Notes under the pieces: model-generated
What the model saw: only the letters and a program-made list of their open reading frames with translations
What the model was told of the DNA's origin: nothing
The model's database searches: none
Shown: positions 1 to 6,367 of the stretch, in pieces
Layout: every line of letters starts with the position of its first letter
Position numbering within the stretch: the stretch's first letter is position 1
Assembly (NCBI GenBank): GCA_900752065.1
Contig: CAADTT010000103.1
Location: 1 to 21,965, forward strand
Direction: 5' to 3'
Length of the DNA stretch: 21,965 bases
From: Lachnospiraceae bacterium
GTDB taxonomy: Bacteria; Bacillota; Clostridia; Lachnospirales; Lachnospiraceae
Made by a program: the position numbers and the translations under genes

Positions 1-147
1 GGGATTAAAATTAAGTTCCCCGTTGTCCCATTTCTGAAGCATACCTTTCAGTTTCTGGTAACGGATGACATTCTGGAGATATTCAGCTTTAAATCTCTCT
101 TTGTAATCCTCGCTCTGCATCATCTGAACAGTATCTTTCAGTTCCAT
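1..147 (-). CDS. Small phage/mobile-element type protein, partial (C-terminus outside window)
   Basis: The start codon is at 147-145 behind a strong GGAGG at about 153-160, and the frame is open to the window edge (49 codons visible). The visible protein begins MELKDTVQMM and continues with a charged helical stretch containing ERFKAEYLQN and ending GELNFNP. From memory this resembles a small protein family found in gut phages and integrative elements (the 'crAss001_48-related' type). I could not search to confirm this. No enzymatic motif is visible. It lies downstream of a terminator and of a 14-bp palindrome at 166-179, so it probably has its own promoter. Confidence 0.55.
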   Translation of the reverse strand, partial: MELKDTVQMMQSEDYKERFKAEYLQNVIRYQKLKGMLQKWDNGELNFNP

Positions 148-165
148 ACGCTTTTCCTCCTTTCC

Positions 166-179
166 GTGCGACGTCGCAC
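166..179. repeat. 14-bp perfect palindrome upstream of the edge gene
   Basis: GTGCGACGTCGCAC is its own reverse complement. It sits immediately 5' of the Shine-Dalgarno sequence of the gene starting at 147. This placement suits either a dimeric operator or an RNA hairpin that could affect ribosome access. No regulator can be named from the sequence. Confidence 0.5.
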
Positions 180-204
180 ATTTTCTAAAAATGAGTATAA
201 AAAT

Positions 205-230
205 ACCACCAATCATTTCTGACCGGTGGT
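205..230 (-). terminator. Intrinsic terminator after the 65-aa gene
   Basis: Read on the minus strand, the stop codon of the 65-aa gene is followed at once by CCACCGGTC, a loop AGAAAT, then GATTGGTGG. This gives a 9-bp stem with two G-U pairs, followed by TATTTTTAT. It separates the 65-aa gene from the partial gene at the window edge. Confidence 0.65.
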
Positions 231-427
231 TATCTCCCTATGCTCCTCTTTTTTCCTGCCTGCGGCGGCGTTTTATACAGCTCTTCTTTCGTATCCGAAA
301 CTTTGGGGAATATCTTGCTTAAATGCGCCACTACTTCTTTATCTGGTTTTAAACCTTTAAAAGACTCTCTTTGTTTTAAATATTCTTCGTAATTGTTAAT
401 GGCTAAAAGTCTCTCTTTTTGTGTCAT
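230..427 (-). CDS. 65-aa hypothetical protein of mobile-element type
   Basis: The protein is small, charged and soluble, starting MTQKERLLAINN, with FKGLKPDKEV and VSDTKEELYKTPP in its second half. I recall similar short proteins as hypothetical genes in Firmicute prophages and integrative elements; no function is known to me. Its ATG overlaps the TGA of the upstream fragment by ATGA (427-424), so the two were translated as a pair. A G-rich stretch (AAGTGGTGGA) precedes the start. It ends in the terminator at 205-230. No transmembrane or enzymatic motif is visible. Confidence 0.6.
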   Translation of the reverse strand: MTQKERLLAINNYEEYLKQRESFKGLKPDKEVVAHLSKIFPKVSDTKEELYKTPPQAGKKRSIGR

Positions 428-492
428 TCCACCACTTCCCTTATTAATTCATAAAACTCTGGAAACTCATTTTTAGTCCTTTTAGGATTCAT
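424..492 (-). pseudogene. 3' end of a gene cut off at the distal CRISPR-type repeat
   Basis: A 22-codon open frame (MNPKRTKNEF, ending LIREVVE) begins exactly at the edge of the 36-bp repeat at 493-528 and ends by overlapping the next start codon by four bases. Its ATG is the first triplet after the repeat and has no Shine-Dalgarno sequence. I therefore read it as the tail of a longer gene whose 5' part was lost when the DNA was joined to the repeat. The frame also stays open back through nine codons of the repeat, so a very short standalone gene cannot be excluded. Confidence 0.45.
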
Positions 493-551
493 GTTGAACA
501 ATACACCATTCTTGATGGGTCATTCAAGCCGGTCATTTCTGGCTGGTGGTA

Positions 552-758
552 TTAAATAAACTCTACTTCTTTCCCCACAAAATCCCCATCACCCAAAATA
601 GCTATATGGTTCGGAAGATCATAGACTATTTCTGTTTGATACTCTTTTCCCTGAATACAGACTTTATCAGTCCGGTTTGGCGGTAACGGGCTATCCACGC
701 CAAGAAGCGTATATTTTCCCGCATTGTATTGAAAATTAATTTTAATCAATCCACTCAC
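552..758 (-). CDS. 68-aa hypothetical protein lying between the two repeats
   Basis: The longest frame starts at a GTG (758-756). A TTG at 749-747 is better spaced from the AAAGGGG ribosome binding site and would give a protein starting IKINFQYNAGK (65 aa). The sequence contains DKVCIQGKEYQTEIVYD and GDGDFVGKEVEF and looks like a small beta-rich fold. I recall similar uncharacterised proteins from Firmicute phages and integrative elements, but cannot assign a function. Its start overlaps the end of the upstream fragment (742-829), so the pair was once a translationally coupled unit. The whole gene lies between two 36-bp repeats and ends 24 bp before the distal one. Confidence 0.6.
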   Translation of the reverse strand: MSGLIKINFQYNAGKYTLLGVDSPLPPNRTDKVCIQGKEYQTEIVYDLPNHIAILGDGDFVGKEVEFI

Positions 759-829
759 CCCTTTCCTTCAAAGTCTCCATCTCGTTTGTATAGGACTGCA
801 GATGTTTCTTTGTAAGCTCTATTTCCTCT
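742..829 (-). pseudogene. 3' end of a gene cut off at the leader-proximal repeat
   Basis: Beginning at the repeat edge at 829, a frame reads EEIELTKKHLQSYTNEMETL and continues to GEWID then TAA at 742-744. It is a charged, coiled-coil-like C-terminal segment of about 28 residues. It overlaps the GTG start of the following 68-aa gene. Without a start codon or ribosome site of its own it is best read as the tail of a truncated gene, with the cut exactly at the boundary of the repeat at 830-865. Confidence 0.5.
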
Positions 830-865
830 GTTGAACAATACACCATTCTTGATGGGTCATTCAAG

Positions 866-943
866 TACTATATTTAGTTTTTTCTTAATAATCTGTTGCA
901 ATATATAGTTTCCATTACATAGCGATGGCTCATACATTATTTA
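866..943 (-). promoter_or_regulatory. Leader-like AT-rich stretch between cas2 and the first repeat
   Basis: The 78 bp between the cas2 stop codon and the proximal repeat are AT-rich and have no open frame. This is the expected position of a CRISPR leader, which carries the array promoter and directs Cas1-Cas2 to the first repeat. No convincing -35/-10 pair could be fixed by eye. The assignment rests on position and composition. Confidence 0.4.
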
Positions 944-1249
944 CTATAACATGATATGACAGTTCACGCCAACCGTTTTTTCTTGATAATCTTTTTCTCC
1001 TGTCACCATGTAAATATTATTGTACTGCTTTTCTGTCAAACGAAGAAGCCGCACAACACCCGTTTTAGGTGCTACCTCCTTTATTCTGTGATAATGTTTT
1101 TCGGAGGCTTTTCTGTTTTGCACGATTCTCATGTATACCTCCGGAGAAATCCGGATATATCCATCTTTATGCAGAAATCTCCTAAGTTTGGTATATTCTG
1201 TTTTAGTCCCCCATTTATCGGTCGGACTGAGTATTGCCAGCAATCTCAT
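944..1249 (-). CDS. cas2: CRISPR-associated endoribonuclease/adaptation protein Cas2
   Basis: At 101 aa it is the usual Cas2 size. It starts MRLLAILSPTDKWGTKTEYT, with the first beta strand then the charged helix seen in Cas2 (TKLRRFLHKDGYIRI), followed by SPEVYMRIVQN and VVRLLRLTEKQY. Cas2 forms a dimer bridging two Cas1 dimers in the spacer integration complex. The second residue of the usual catalytic 'FDLP' Asp segment is replaced here by SPTD, which matters little because Cas2 acts as a scaffold. Its ATG overlaps the cas1 stop by four bases (1246-1249). It reads away from cas1 towards the repeats. Confidence 0.85.
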   Translation of the reverse strand: MRLLAILSPTDKWGTKTEYTKLRRFLHKDGYIRISPEVYMRIVQNRKASEKHYHRIKEVAPKTGVVRLLRLTEKQYNNIYMVTGEKDYQEKTVGVNCHIML

Positions 1250-2061
1250 TCTGTGATTCCCTCCATCTCTTCAATGGGTATAATTATCGGCAATTTCAGC
1301 AATTCATTTGAATTATCTAAAATAATCCTCTTTAAACTTTCCGCCATCATTTCAATTGCTGACATAATATTTACCTTCGTTCCGTCCACTATACAGGCAT
1401 TGTGCAAAACATGTGCCAAATTTTTTCTCTCCTGCTTAGATAATTGCACATTAGAACCAATGTTTTCATGTGCCACCAAATCTACCATCGCACGATACGG
1501 TTCAATCAAATCGTCCGCCAAATTGAAGGCATTCAGTTGGCTATTATGATGCACTCCGAAAGTCGGATGAAAACCTGTGGCTACCAGTTTTCTGGCTATT
1601 GCACTTCTCACAACCGCATACCCATAATTTAGCCGGCTGTTTATAGGATCCTCTGTTCTTCTGTTAAGTCCTCCATGGTAGAATGCAAAATATTTTTTTG
1701 CCGCCAAAGATTCGTTATAATCCACATTTTGTTCATTAAGCGAATTAACATAAAAAGCAACCTCTTCCGCCCCCTCTAATCTCATAATAGACAACGCTCG
1801 CGATTGATTGCTGATTTTCTGCTTAATAATCTGCATCCACAAATGCAAATATTTCTCATCAAGTGTCATTAACGCAACCTTATTCTGACTCAAAATAGAC
1901 ATATCCATTGTTGATAGTCGTATATTGGCACCATGAACCATGATCTGACACAAATCTTCTATCGGAATAAGCGCAATTCCTTCCTCTGTCGTAATCTCCA
2001 ATTGACCTTCTTTTATATGTATTTCTGCTGCATGGCTGATTTCAAGCGTTCGAAACCCCAT
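1246..2061 (-). CDS. cas1: CRISPR-associated integrase Cas1, type II-like
   Basis: The 271-aa protein shows the Cas1 core. The N-terminal beta domain has HGANIRLSTMDMSILSQNKV (about 44-63). The helical domain has NSRLNYGYAVVRSAIARKL (about 143-161). GVHHNSQLNAFNLADDLIEP (about 169-188) carries the metal-binding His and the acidic DDLIEPYR residues. The NYGY, HHNSQLNAFNLADDL and EPYR pattern is typical of type II Cas1 as I know it. Cas1 catalyses insertion of new spacers at the leader end of an array. The gene looks intact and is coupled to cas2 by an ATGA overlap. A GAGAGGTGA ribosome site precedes the ATG. The effector gene expected upstream in a type II locus is missing. Confidence 0.88.
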   Translation of the reverse strand: MGFRTLEISHAAEIHIKEGQLEITTEEGIALIPIEDLCQIMVHGANIRLSTMDMSILSQNKVALMTLDEKYLHLWMQIIKQKISNQSRALSIMRLEGAEEVAFYVNSLNEQNVDYNESLAAKKYFAFYHGGLNRRTEDPINSRLNYGYAVVRSAIARKLVATGFHPTFGVHHNSQLNAFNLADDLIEPYRAMVDLVAHENIGSNVQLSKQERKNLAHVLHNACIVDGTKVNIMSAIEMMAESLKRIILDNSNELLKLPIIIPIEEMEGITE

Positions 2062-2078
2062 ACCTATGATTCACCTCT

Positions 2079-2277
2079 CTACATCATCCCAAAATGCTCC
2101 AGCGCATTCCTTATGATTTTTCCTTCTACGCTGAGCGCTGAAACTGTCTTGCCATCTTCGCTAGCGTTCCCATCCGCACAGAACATCTGTCCACAGAGCA
2201 TTAATTTCCTGTGAAAAAGTAATCTTATTAAGATTCAATCCCTTGGCTGCATGTTTTACCGTGGAGTATATATCCAT
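2079..2277 (-). pseudogene. Short broken frame directly upstream of cas1, unidentified
   Basis: An ATG at 2277 with a well-placed AGGAG opens a frame of 38 codons (MDIYSTVKHAAKGLNLNKIT, stop at 2161-2163). In the next frame an overlapping ORF from about 2201 continues with CADGNASEDGKTV and ends ALEHFGMM at 2079-2081, 17 bp before cas1. Joined by one frameshift near 2195, the two give a plausible protein of about 70 aa transcribed with cas1. I do not recognise it. It has no Cas9 nuclease motif. It could be a remnant of the original operon or an unrelated small gene. Confidence 0.3.
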
Positions 2278-2290
2278 TTGACTCCTATAT

Positions 2291-2452
2291 TCAGACCGCG
2301 ATTTTCAGAGTTCTTAACGAGCTGACATTGTCCGTGAAAAGTAACGACCATTTTCCGATGCTTGAGGCAGTTTTGGCAGCAATTGTTTCTTCTAATATTG
2401 GTCCAATAATACTAATCCAAAGGAAAGTAAGTAGATTTTTATACTTATTCAT
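2291..2452 (-). pseudogene. Remnant of a membrane-protein-like frame, unidentified
   Basis: A 53-codon frame starting MNKYKNLLTFLWISIIGPIL and ending TLKIAV contains one hydrophobic segment followed by an EE pair, vaguely like a CPBP-type membrane protease helix. That similarity is too slight to name it. The ATG has no ribosome binding site. It lies between rlmD and cas1 in a 484-bp stretch (2062-2545) that otherwise holds no intact gene. I read the stretch as decayed DNA. No CRISPR anti-repeat (tracrRNA signature) was found there. Confidence 0.2.
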
Positions 2453-2545
2453 ACCAGATGGAAAACCATCTTTCCCCTTCTCACGTATTCTATTAACAAT
2501 TGCAATTTATTTTGCAAGCTACGGAGCATCAAATTTGCACCGCAG

Positions 2546-3910
2546 CTATCTTTCGTCCATCCTTGACATAAATACTACGCATTCGCAGTGTACACTCATC
2601 GGGAACTGATCTACCCCCTGCCCCTTCACCATTTCATACCCTCTCTCCCGCAGATACTTCAGGTCTCTCGCCAGCGTCGCGCTGTCGCAGCTCACATACA
2701 CCACCCGCTCAGGGCCCATCTTTACGATCGTATCCAGCAGGCTCTCCTCGCACCCCTTCCTCGGCGGGTCTACCACGATCACATCCGCATGGATCCCTTC
2801 TCTTGCATACTTTTCAGGCAGAACCTCCTCCGCCTTCCCGACAAAAAATTCAGCATTCGTTATGCCATTGATTTTCGCATTGTTCTTCGCATCCTCAATG
2901 GCCGCAGGCACGATCTCCACGCCGTACACCTGCTTCGCCCTCTGCGCCAGAAACAGAGAAATCGTACCGATTCCACAATACAGATCCCACACCACCTCAT
3001 TTCCGGTAAGCCCCGCATACTCCAGCGCCTTTTCATACAGCTTCTTCGTTTGCACCGGGTTCACCTGGAAGAAGGACAACGGCGAGATCCTGTACTTGAT
3101 CTCCCCGATATAGTCCTCAATATATTCCTTTCCCCACACCGGAAGGATCTCCTGTCCTAAGATCACATTTGTCTTCCGGGTATTCACGTTCAGGGTGATG
3201 CTCGCCATCCCCGGAAGCTTTTTGAGGCGCTCCACAAGCTTCTCGATCTTCTTTACCTTCCGTCCGTTGATGACCAGACAGACCATGATTTCCTTCGTGG
3301 TAAATCCATACCGGATGAGCACATGGCGAACCAGCCCCTTTCCGGAAGTTTCATCATAAGCCGGGATATGCTCTTCCTCCATAAACGCGATCACTGCATC
3401 GAGGATCTTCTCATTCTCCGGTACACCCAGCAGACATTTTCTGTTTTCTATGATACTGTGGGTTCGCCCCGCATAAAATCCCGTGATGATCCTCCCGTTT
3501 TTATCTGTTCCCACAGGAAACTGCGCCTTATTCCGATAGCCGAAGGGATGCTCCATACCGCAGATTGGCTCGAAGGGAAGCGTCTCAAAACCACCGATGC
3601 GCTTTAAGTTGTTTCTGATCTTATTTTCCTTAAACCGAAGCTGTTCTTCGTAGGCCATCGCCTGGATCTGACAACCGCCGCACTGACGCGCCACCGGACA
3701 GGGGGACTCCACCCGCCAGGGGGACGGCTCGATGATTCTCATCAGCCGCGCATACCCGTAGCTTTTCTTCATCTTCATGATCTTGGCTTCCACCACATCC
3801 CCGATGATGGCATCCTTTATAAAGAGAGCAAAGCCGTCCATCTTTCCGATGCCGGCTCCGTCTGCTCCCATATCTTCTATTTTTACCTGTATCAAATCGT
3901 CCTTTTTCAT
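2546..3910 (-). CDS. rlmD: 23S rRNA (uracil-5-)-methyltransferase RlmD/RumA family
   Basis: The 454-aa protein has an N-terminal TRAM RNA-binding domain (about 1-60). Iron-sulfur cluster cysteines are C71, C77, C80 (CPVARQCGGC) and C159. The SAM-binding domain has WDLYCGIGTISLF (about 310-325) and VDPPRKGC, and the catalytic cysteine lies in VYVSCDSATLARD (C408). It methylates a uridine of 23S rRNA (or a related tRNA/rRNA site, since Firmicutes carry several paralogues). The start ATG overlaps the stop of the upstream exoribonuclease gene by four bases, so it is the last gene of the htrA-like/yhaM/rlmD operon. The length is normal. The exact target uridine cannot be told from sequence. Confidence 0.9.
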   Translation of the reverse strand: MKKDDLIQVKIEDMGADGAGIGKMDGFALFIKDAIIGDVVEAKIMKMKKSYGYARLMRIIEPSPWRVESPCPVARQCGGCQIQAMAYEEQLRFKENKIRNNLKRIGGFETLPFEPICGMEHPFGYRNKAQFPVGTDKNGRIITGFYAGRTHSIIENRKCLLGVPENEKILDAVIAFMEEEHIPAYDETSGKGLVRHVLIRYGFTTKEIMVCLVINGRKVKKIEKLVERLKKLPGMASITLNVNTRKTNVILGQEILPVWGKEYIEDYIGEIKYRISPLSFFQVNPVQTKKLYEKALEYAGLTGNEVVWDLYCGIGTISLFLAQRAKQVYGVEIVPAAIEDAKNNAKINGITNAEFFVGKAEEVLPEKYAREGIHADVIVVDPPRKGCEESLLDTIVKMGPERVVYVSCDSATLARDLKYLRERGYEMVKGQGVDQFPMSVHCECVVFMSRMDER

Positions 3911-4851
3911 ATGCTCGTTTTCCTGATATTTGATTCAAACAGCCGGTTGTAACCCAGCCAGCCATGATTGTCTTCGTTTCCTTTCAGCGCCTCCTTGAAG
4001 GTCTGCATCTTGGCGTCCGTATTGTCCGCCAGATTCAAAGCCAGAGCCTCCATCAGAGCCGGTTTTTTCGGAGAGCCGTACTCCAGCTCGCCGTGGTGCG
4101 CCAGGATGCAGTGCATCAGCTCTGCGGAAAGCTTTTTCGGAAAGCCCTGAATCCGCCTTGCCGTAGCTCCCACCAGCTCCGCTCCCATGTAAATGTGGCC
4201 CAGAAGCTGCCCGTCATCGGTATAATCATTTTCCGGAAAGGTAGAGATCTCACGCATTTTTCCTACATCATGGAAAAGCGCCGCCGTAAAGAGCAGGTCC
4301 CGGTTTAAAAGCGGATACTGTTTTACATAAAAATCACAGAGGCGGATGACGCCTAAGGTATGCTCCAGCAGCCCTCCCACGAACCCGTGATGAACGCTTT
4401 TTGCCGCCGAATGAAATTTAAATGCCTTGATGAAAGCTTCATTATCTTTAAAATAAAAATTTGTCAGCCTCTTCAGGTATTCATTTTCAATCTTCTCCAC
4501 ATACCCCATCAGCTCTGCATACATCTCATCAATATCCCTCTCGCTGACCGGCAGGTAATCCTCCGGCCGGTACTCTCCTGCCCTTGCCCTGCGCACGCGC
4601 TTGATATTGAGCTGCAAAGCGCCCTGGAAATTCGTTACATCCCCTACCACATCTACATAATCCAGGGCAGAAAAATCATCAATGCCCTGGGAATCCGGAT
4701 CCCAGATCTTCGCGTCGATGGTTCCCGTCTTATCCTGCAGGATGACGTTCTCGTACGCCTTTCCATTCTTCGTGACAGCCGACTGTCTGTATTTGCACAG
4801 GTAGATGTCTCCTACCTTTTCTCCCTCTCTTAATGTCTCGATAAATTTCAT
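3907..4851 (-). CDS. yhaM: 3'-5' exoribonuclease, YhaM family (OB fold plus HD domain)
   Basis: The 314-aa protein has an N-terminal OB-type nucleic acid binding domain (about 12-88, with LQDKTGTIDAKIWD) and an HD domain. Metal ligands are visible as H164 (LLEHT), H194-D195 (FHDVGK), H219 and the AHHGELEYGSPKKP segment (about 251-264). YhaM enzymes degrade RNA and single-stranded DNA from the 3' end and take part in RNA turnover. Length and domain order match the family. It is the middle gene of the operon: the ATG follows GGAAGGGAAGGAAAAC 23 bp after the HtrA-like gene, and its stop overlaps the rlmD start. Confidence 0.87.
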   Translation of the reverse strand: MKFIETLREGEKVGDIYLCKYRQSAVTKNGKAYENVILQDKTGTIDAKIWDPDSQGIDDFSALDYVDVVGDVTNFQGALQLNIKRVRRARAGEYRPEDYLPVSERDIDEMYAELMGYVEKIENEYLKRLTNFYFKDNEAFIKAFKFHSAAKSVHHGFVGGLLEHTLGVIRLCDFYVKQYPLLNRDLLFTAALFHDVGKMREISTFPENDYTDDGQLLGHIYMGAELVGATARRIQGFPKKLSAELMHCILAHHGELEYGSPKKPALMEALALNLADNTDAKMQTFKEALKGNEDNHGWLGYNRLFESNIRKTSI

Positions 4852-4874
4852 GTTTTCCTTCCCTTTCTATTCCG

Positions 4875-6140
4875 TCACCGCCGTCCAAGCTGCACCGGGA
4901 CTTCTATATCTACATATCCATCCATCGTTGCCCGTTTGATGCCAAGCTTAATATACTCGTCCGGGCTGTGACGCTGGATTTCCTCTTCATATTCATCAAT
5001 CGTCCGAATCTCTCCGGAATCTATGCTGGTAATGATATCCGCCTCATAAACTCCCGCATACATGGCCGGAGAATCCTCCGCCACGCTGCGGACATAGATG
5101 CCTTCGGGCATATCAAATTCTTTCGCTATCGCCGCATCGATTTCTTTTCCCGTGATTCCTATCCGGGGACGCTCCTTATTATTTGCCAGATCCGTCACCA
5201 GTCCCTGAATATCATAGGCCGCCAGCGCCGTTAATGTGATCTGAGAGTTTCCTGCCGAAAAATTCTGTGCTATGATCCCCACAATATCTCCGTCCAGATC
5301 GACCAGGATCCCACTCCCCTGCTCGCTGCCCAGAATATCAGTACTCAGCACATTGTACTGGGAATCCACCGCCGGGGTATCTACCACCGAGGTCACCATC
5401 CCAAAGGACATGGAGGTTTCATTTGAGACAGGAGTCCCTAAAGCAATGACCGGTTCCCCTTTCTTTATCATCTCAGAAGGGCTCAGCTTCGCCGGAATGA
5501 TGTTCTTCGTCTCTTCTGAAAGCTCAGATTTCAGGACGCGCACAACTGCCAGTCCCGTCACGCTGTCCTGCTTCTGAAGGGATGCCTCCACCGTCATCCC
5601 GTCCGAAAATGTCACGATCGTGCGCTCTGCCTGATCCAGCGCCTGACCTTCCGTCAATATAAAATATTCCTCCTGATTCTGGGCAATGACAAGTCCGGAA
5701 GCCTGCACATGGTTTTCTATCACCTCATTGAACCAGTCCAGATTACTCGTCTCGCAGGTCACTGTGACGATTGCCGGAGAGACGCTTTCCGCCACTTCCG
5801 CCATCTTCTCATACAGCATCTTATAGTCTGCGATCTCCAGATCTTTCTGTTCGATCACAGTCTGCGGCACTGCCTTTTCCTGCGTCTCTGTCTGCGGCGG
5901 CGCCGTTTCCGTCTCTGTCTCCTCCCGGACGACAAAAACCTTCGCCGGATCCTCCGGCTCCCCGAACTGTTTCTTCGCCCAGGGCTGTATCACCGCAAAG
6001 GTCACCCCCGCCGTCATCCCAAAGATGACCGCCAATGCACCCGCGCCAAGCCCTTTCTGAAACCACCGTTTCTTATAAAAAGGCTTCTTCTTTAACTGCT
6101 CGCTCATAAAAGTAAATTCTTTTTGATCCTTATCCGGCAT
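4875..6140 (-). CDS. HtrA/DegP-like membrane-anchored protein with a degenerate protease domain and a PDZ domain
   Basis: The 421-aa protein has a cytoplasmic basic start, one transmembrane helix (about 31-51), a Thr/Glu-rich linker (about 70-100), a trypsin-like S1C fold (about 115-300) and a C-terminal PDZ domain (about 324-415). The fold is recognisable, but the triad positions are changed: the usual TNNHV reads TEGQA (Q166), the usual TDLAV reads TGLAV (G196), and the usual GNSGG reads EQGSG (G275 at the serine position, with S276 next to it). It is therefore probably a non-proteolytic or altered sensor or chaperone-like protein at the outer face of the membrane. An AAAGGAG site precedes the ATG at 6140. 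It leads the operon with yhaM and rlmD and is divergent from mutS2. Confidence 0.82.
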   Translation of the reverse strand: MPDKDQKEFTFMSEQLKKKPFYKKRWFQKGLGAGALAVIFGMTAGVTFAVIQPWAKKQFGEPEDPAKVFVVREETETETAPPQTETQEKAVPQTVIEQKDLEIADYKMLYEKMAEVAESVSPAIVTVTCETSNLDWFNEVIENHVQASGLVIAQNQEEYFILTEGQALDQAERTIVTFSDGMTVEASLQKQDSVTGLAVVRVLKSELSEETKNIIPAKLSPSEMIKKGEPVIALGTPVSNETSMSFGMVTSVVDTPAVDSQYNVLSTDILGSEQGSGILVDLDGDIVGIIAQNFSAGNSQITLTALAAYDIQGLVTDLANNKERPRIGITGKEIDAAIAKEFDMPEGIYVRSVAEDSPAMYAGVYEADIITSIDSGEIRTIDEYEEEIQRHSPDEYIKLGIKRATMDGYVDIEVPVQLGRR

Positions 6141-6183
6141 AAAAACAATCTCCTTTTATTCTACTCCTGCTACTGTATATTTT

Positions 6184-6231
6184 GTTTAGTTTAGCAAAAA
6201 CTTATGAACAAATCATGAATTCAGCTAAACT
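6184..6231. promoter_or_regulatory. Symmetric repeats in the htrA-like/mutS2 divergent intergenic region
   Basis: An 8-bp perfect inverted repeat, AGTTTAGC at 6188-6195 and GCTAAACT at 6224-6231, encloses two direct half-sites, TATGAAC at 6203-6209 and CATGAAT at 6214-6220, spaced 11 bp apart. An 11-bp direct repeat is the usual spacing for OmpR-type response regulators. The stretch lies 63-110 bp upstream of the htrA-like start. A clear sigma-A promoter could not be fixed on either strand. Confidence 0.35.
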
Positions 6232-6334
6232 TTAGGTTTTCTTTTGGGCGGTTATCGGTTAGAATAGAGATATCCTGAGAAATGGCATCTGCCGCTCGGG
6301 AAAATGAACGCAATACTGCAAAATGAACGGAAAA

Positions 6335-6362
6335 GGTAACCGCGAACCGTTACCGGGTAACG
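6335..6362 (+). repeat. GGTAAC/GTTACC palindromes in the mutS2 leader
   Basis: GGTAAC at 6335-6340 is followed by the 15-base palindrome CGTTACC-G-GGTAACG at 6348-6362, which ends 5 bp before the mutS2 ATG. The central GTTACC can pair with either flanking GGTAAC, giving two mutually exclusive hairpins. This is visible directly; a role in translation or as an operator is inference. Confidence 0.45.
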
Positions 6363-6367
6363 ATATT

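Larger units (their letters stand above)
493..865 (-). CRISPR. Two identical 36-bp CRISPR-type repeats separated by 301 bp
   Basis: Copies lie at 493-528 and 830-865 and are identical over 36 bases (37 counting one flanking T). On the plus strand they start GTTGAACAATACACC and end GGGTCATTCAAG. Their ends are partly inverted (TTGAA/TTCAA) and an inner CCAT/ATGG can pair. The proximal copy lies 78 bp past the stop of cas2, where a leader and array are expected, and 36 bp is a usual type II repeat length. What does not fit a normal array is the gap: 301 bp with a gene fragment and a complete small gene instead of about 30 bp. No further copy was found before position 493. An alternative reading is an element attachment site duplicated by recombination. 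Confidence 0.6.

Noticed and set aside
956..1549. Long plus-strand open frame opposite cas2 and cas1
   Set aside because: Antisense shadow of two clear cas genes; Phe/Ser/Cys-rich composition and no ribosome site.
2062..2545. tracrRNA or cas9 remnant
   Set aside because: No stretch complementary to the 36-bp repeat and no HNH, RuvC or bridge-helix motif could be found in any frame.
2328..2609. 93-codon plus-strand frame between cas1 and rlmD
   Set aside because: No ribosome binding site, runs into the end of rlmD on the other strand, and matches no family I know; the gap is better read as decayed DNA.
6323..6367. Upstream ATG of mutS2 adding 15 residues
   Set aside because: No ribosome site before it and the extra residues are translated from the palindromic leader; family members start with the ATG at 6368.
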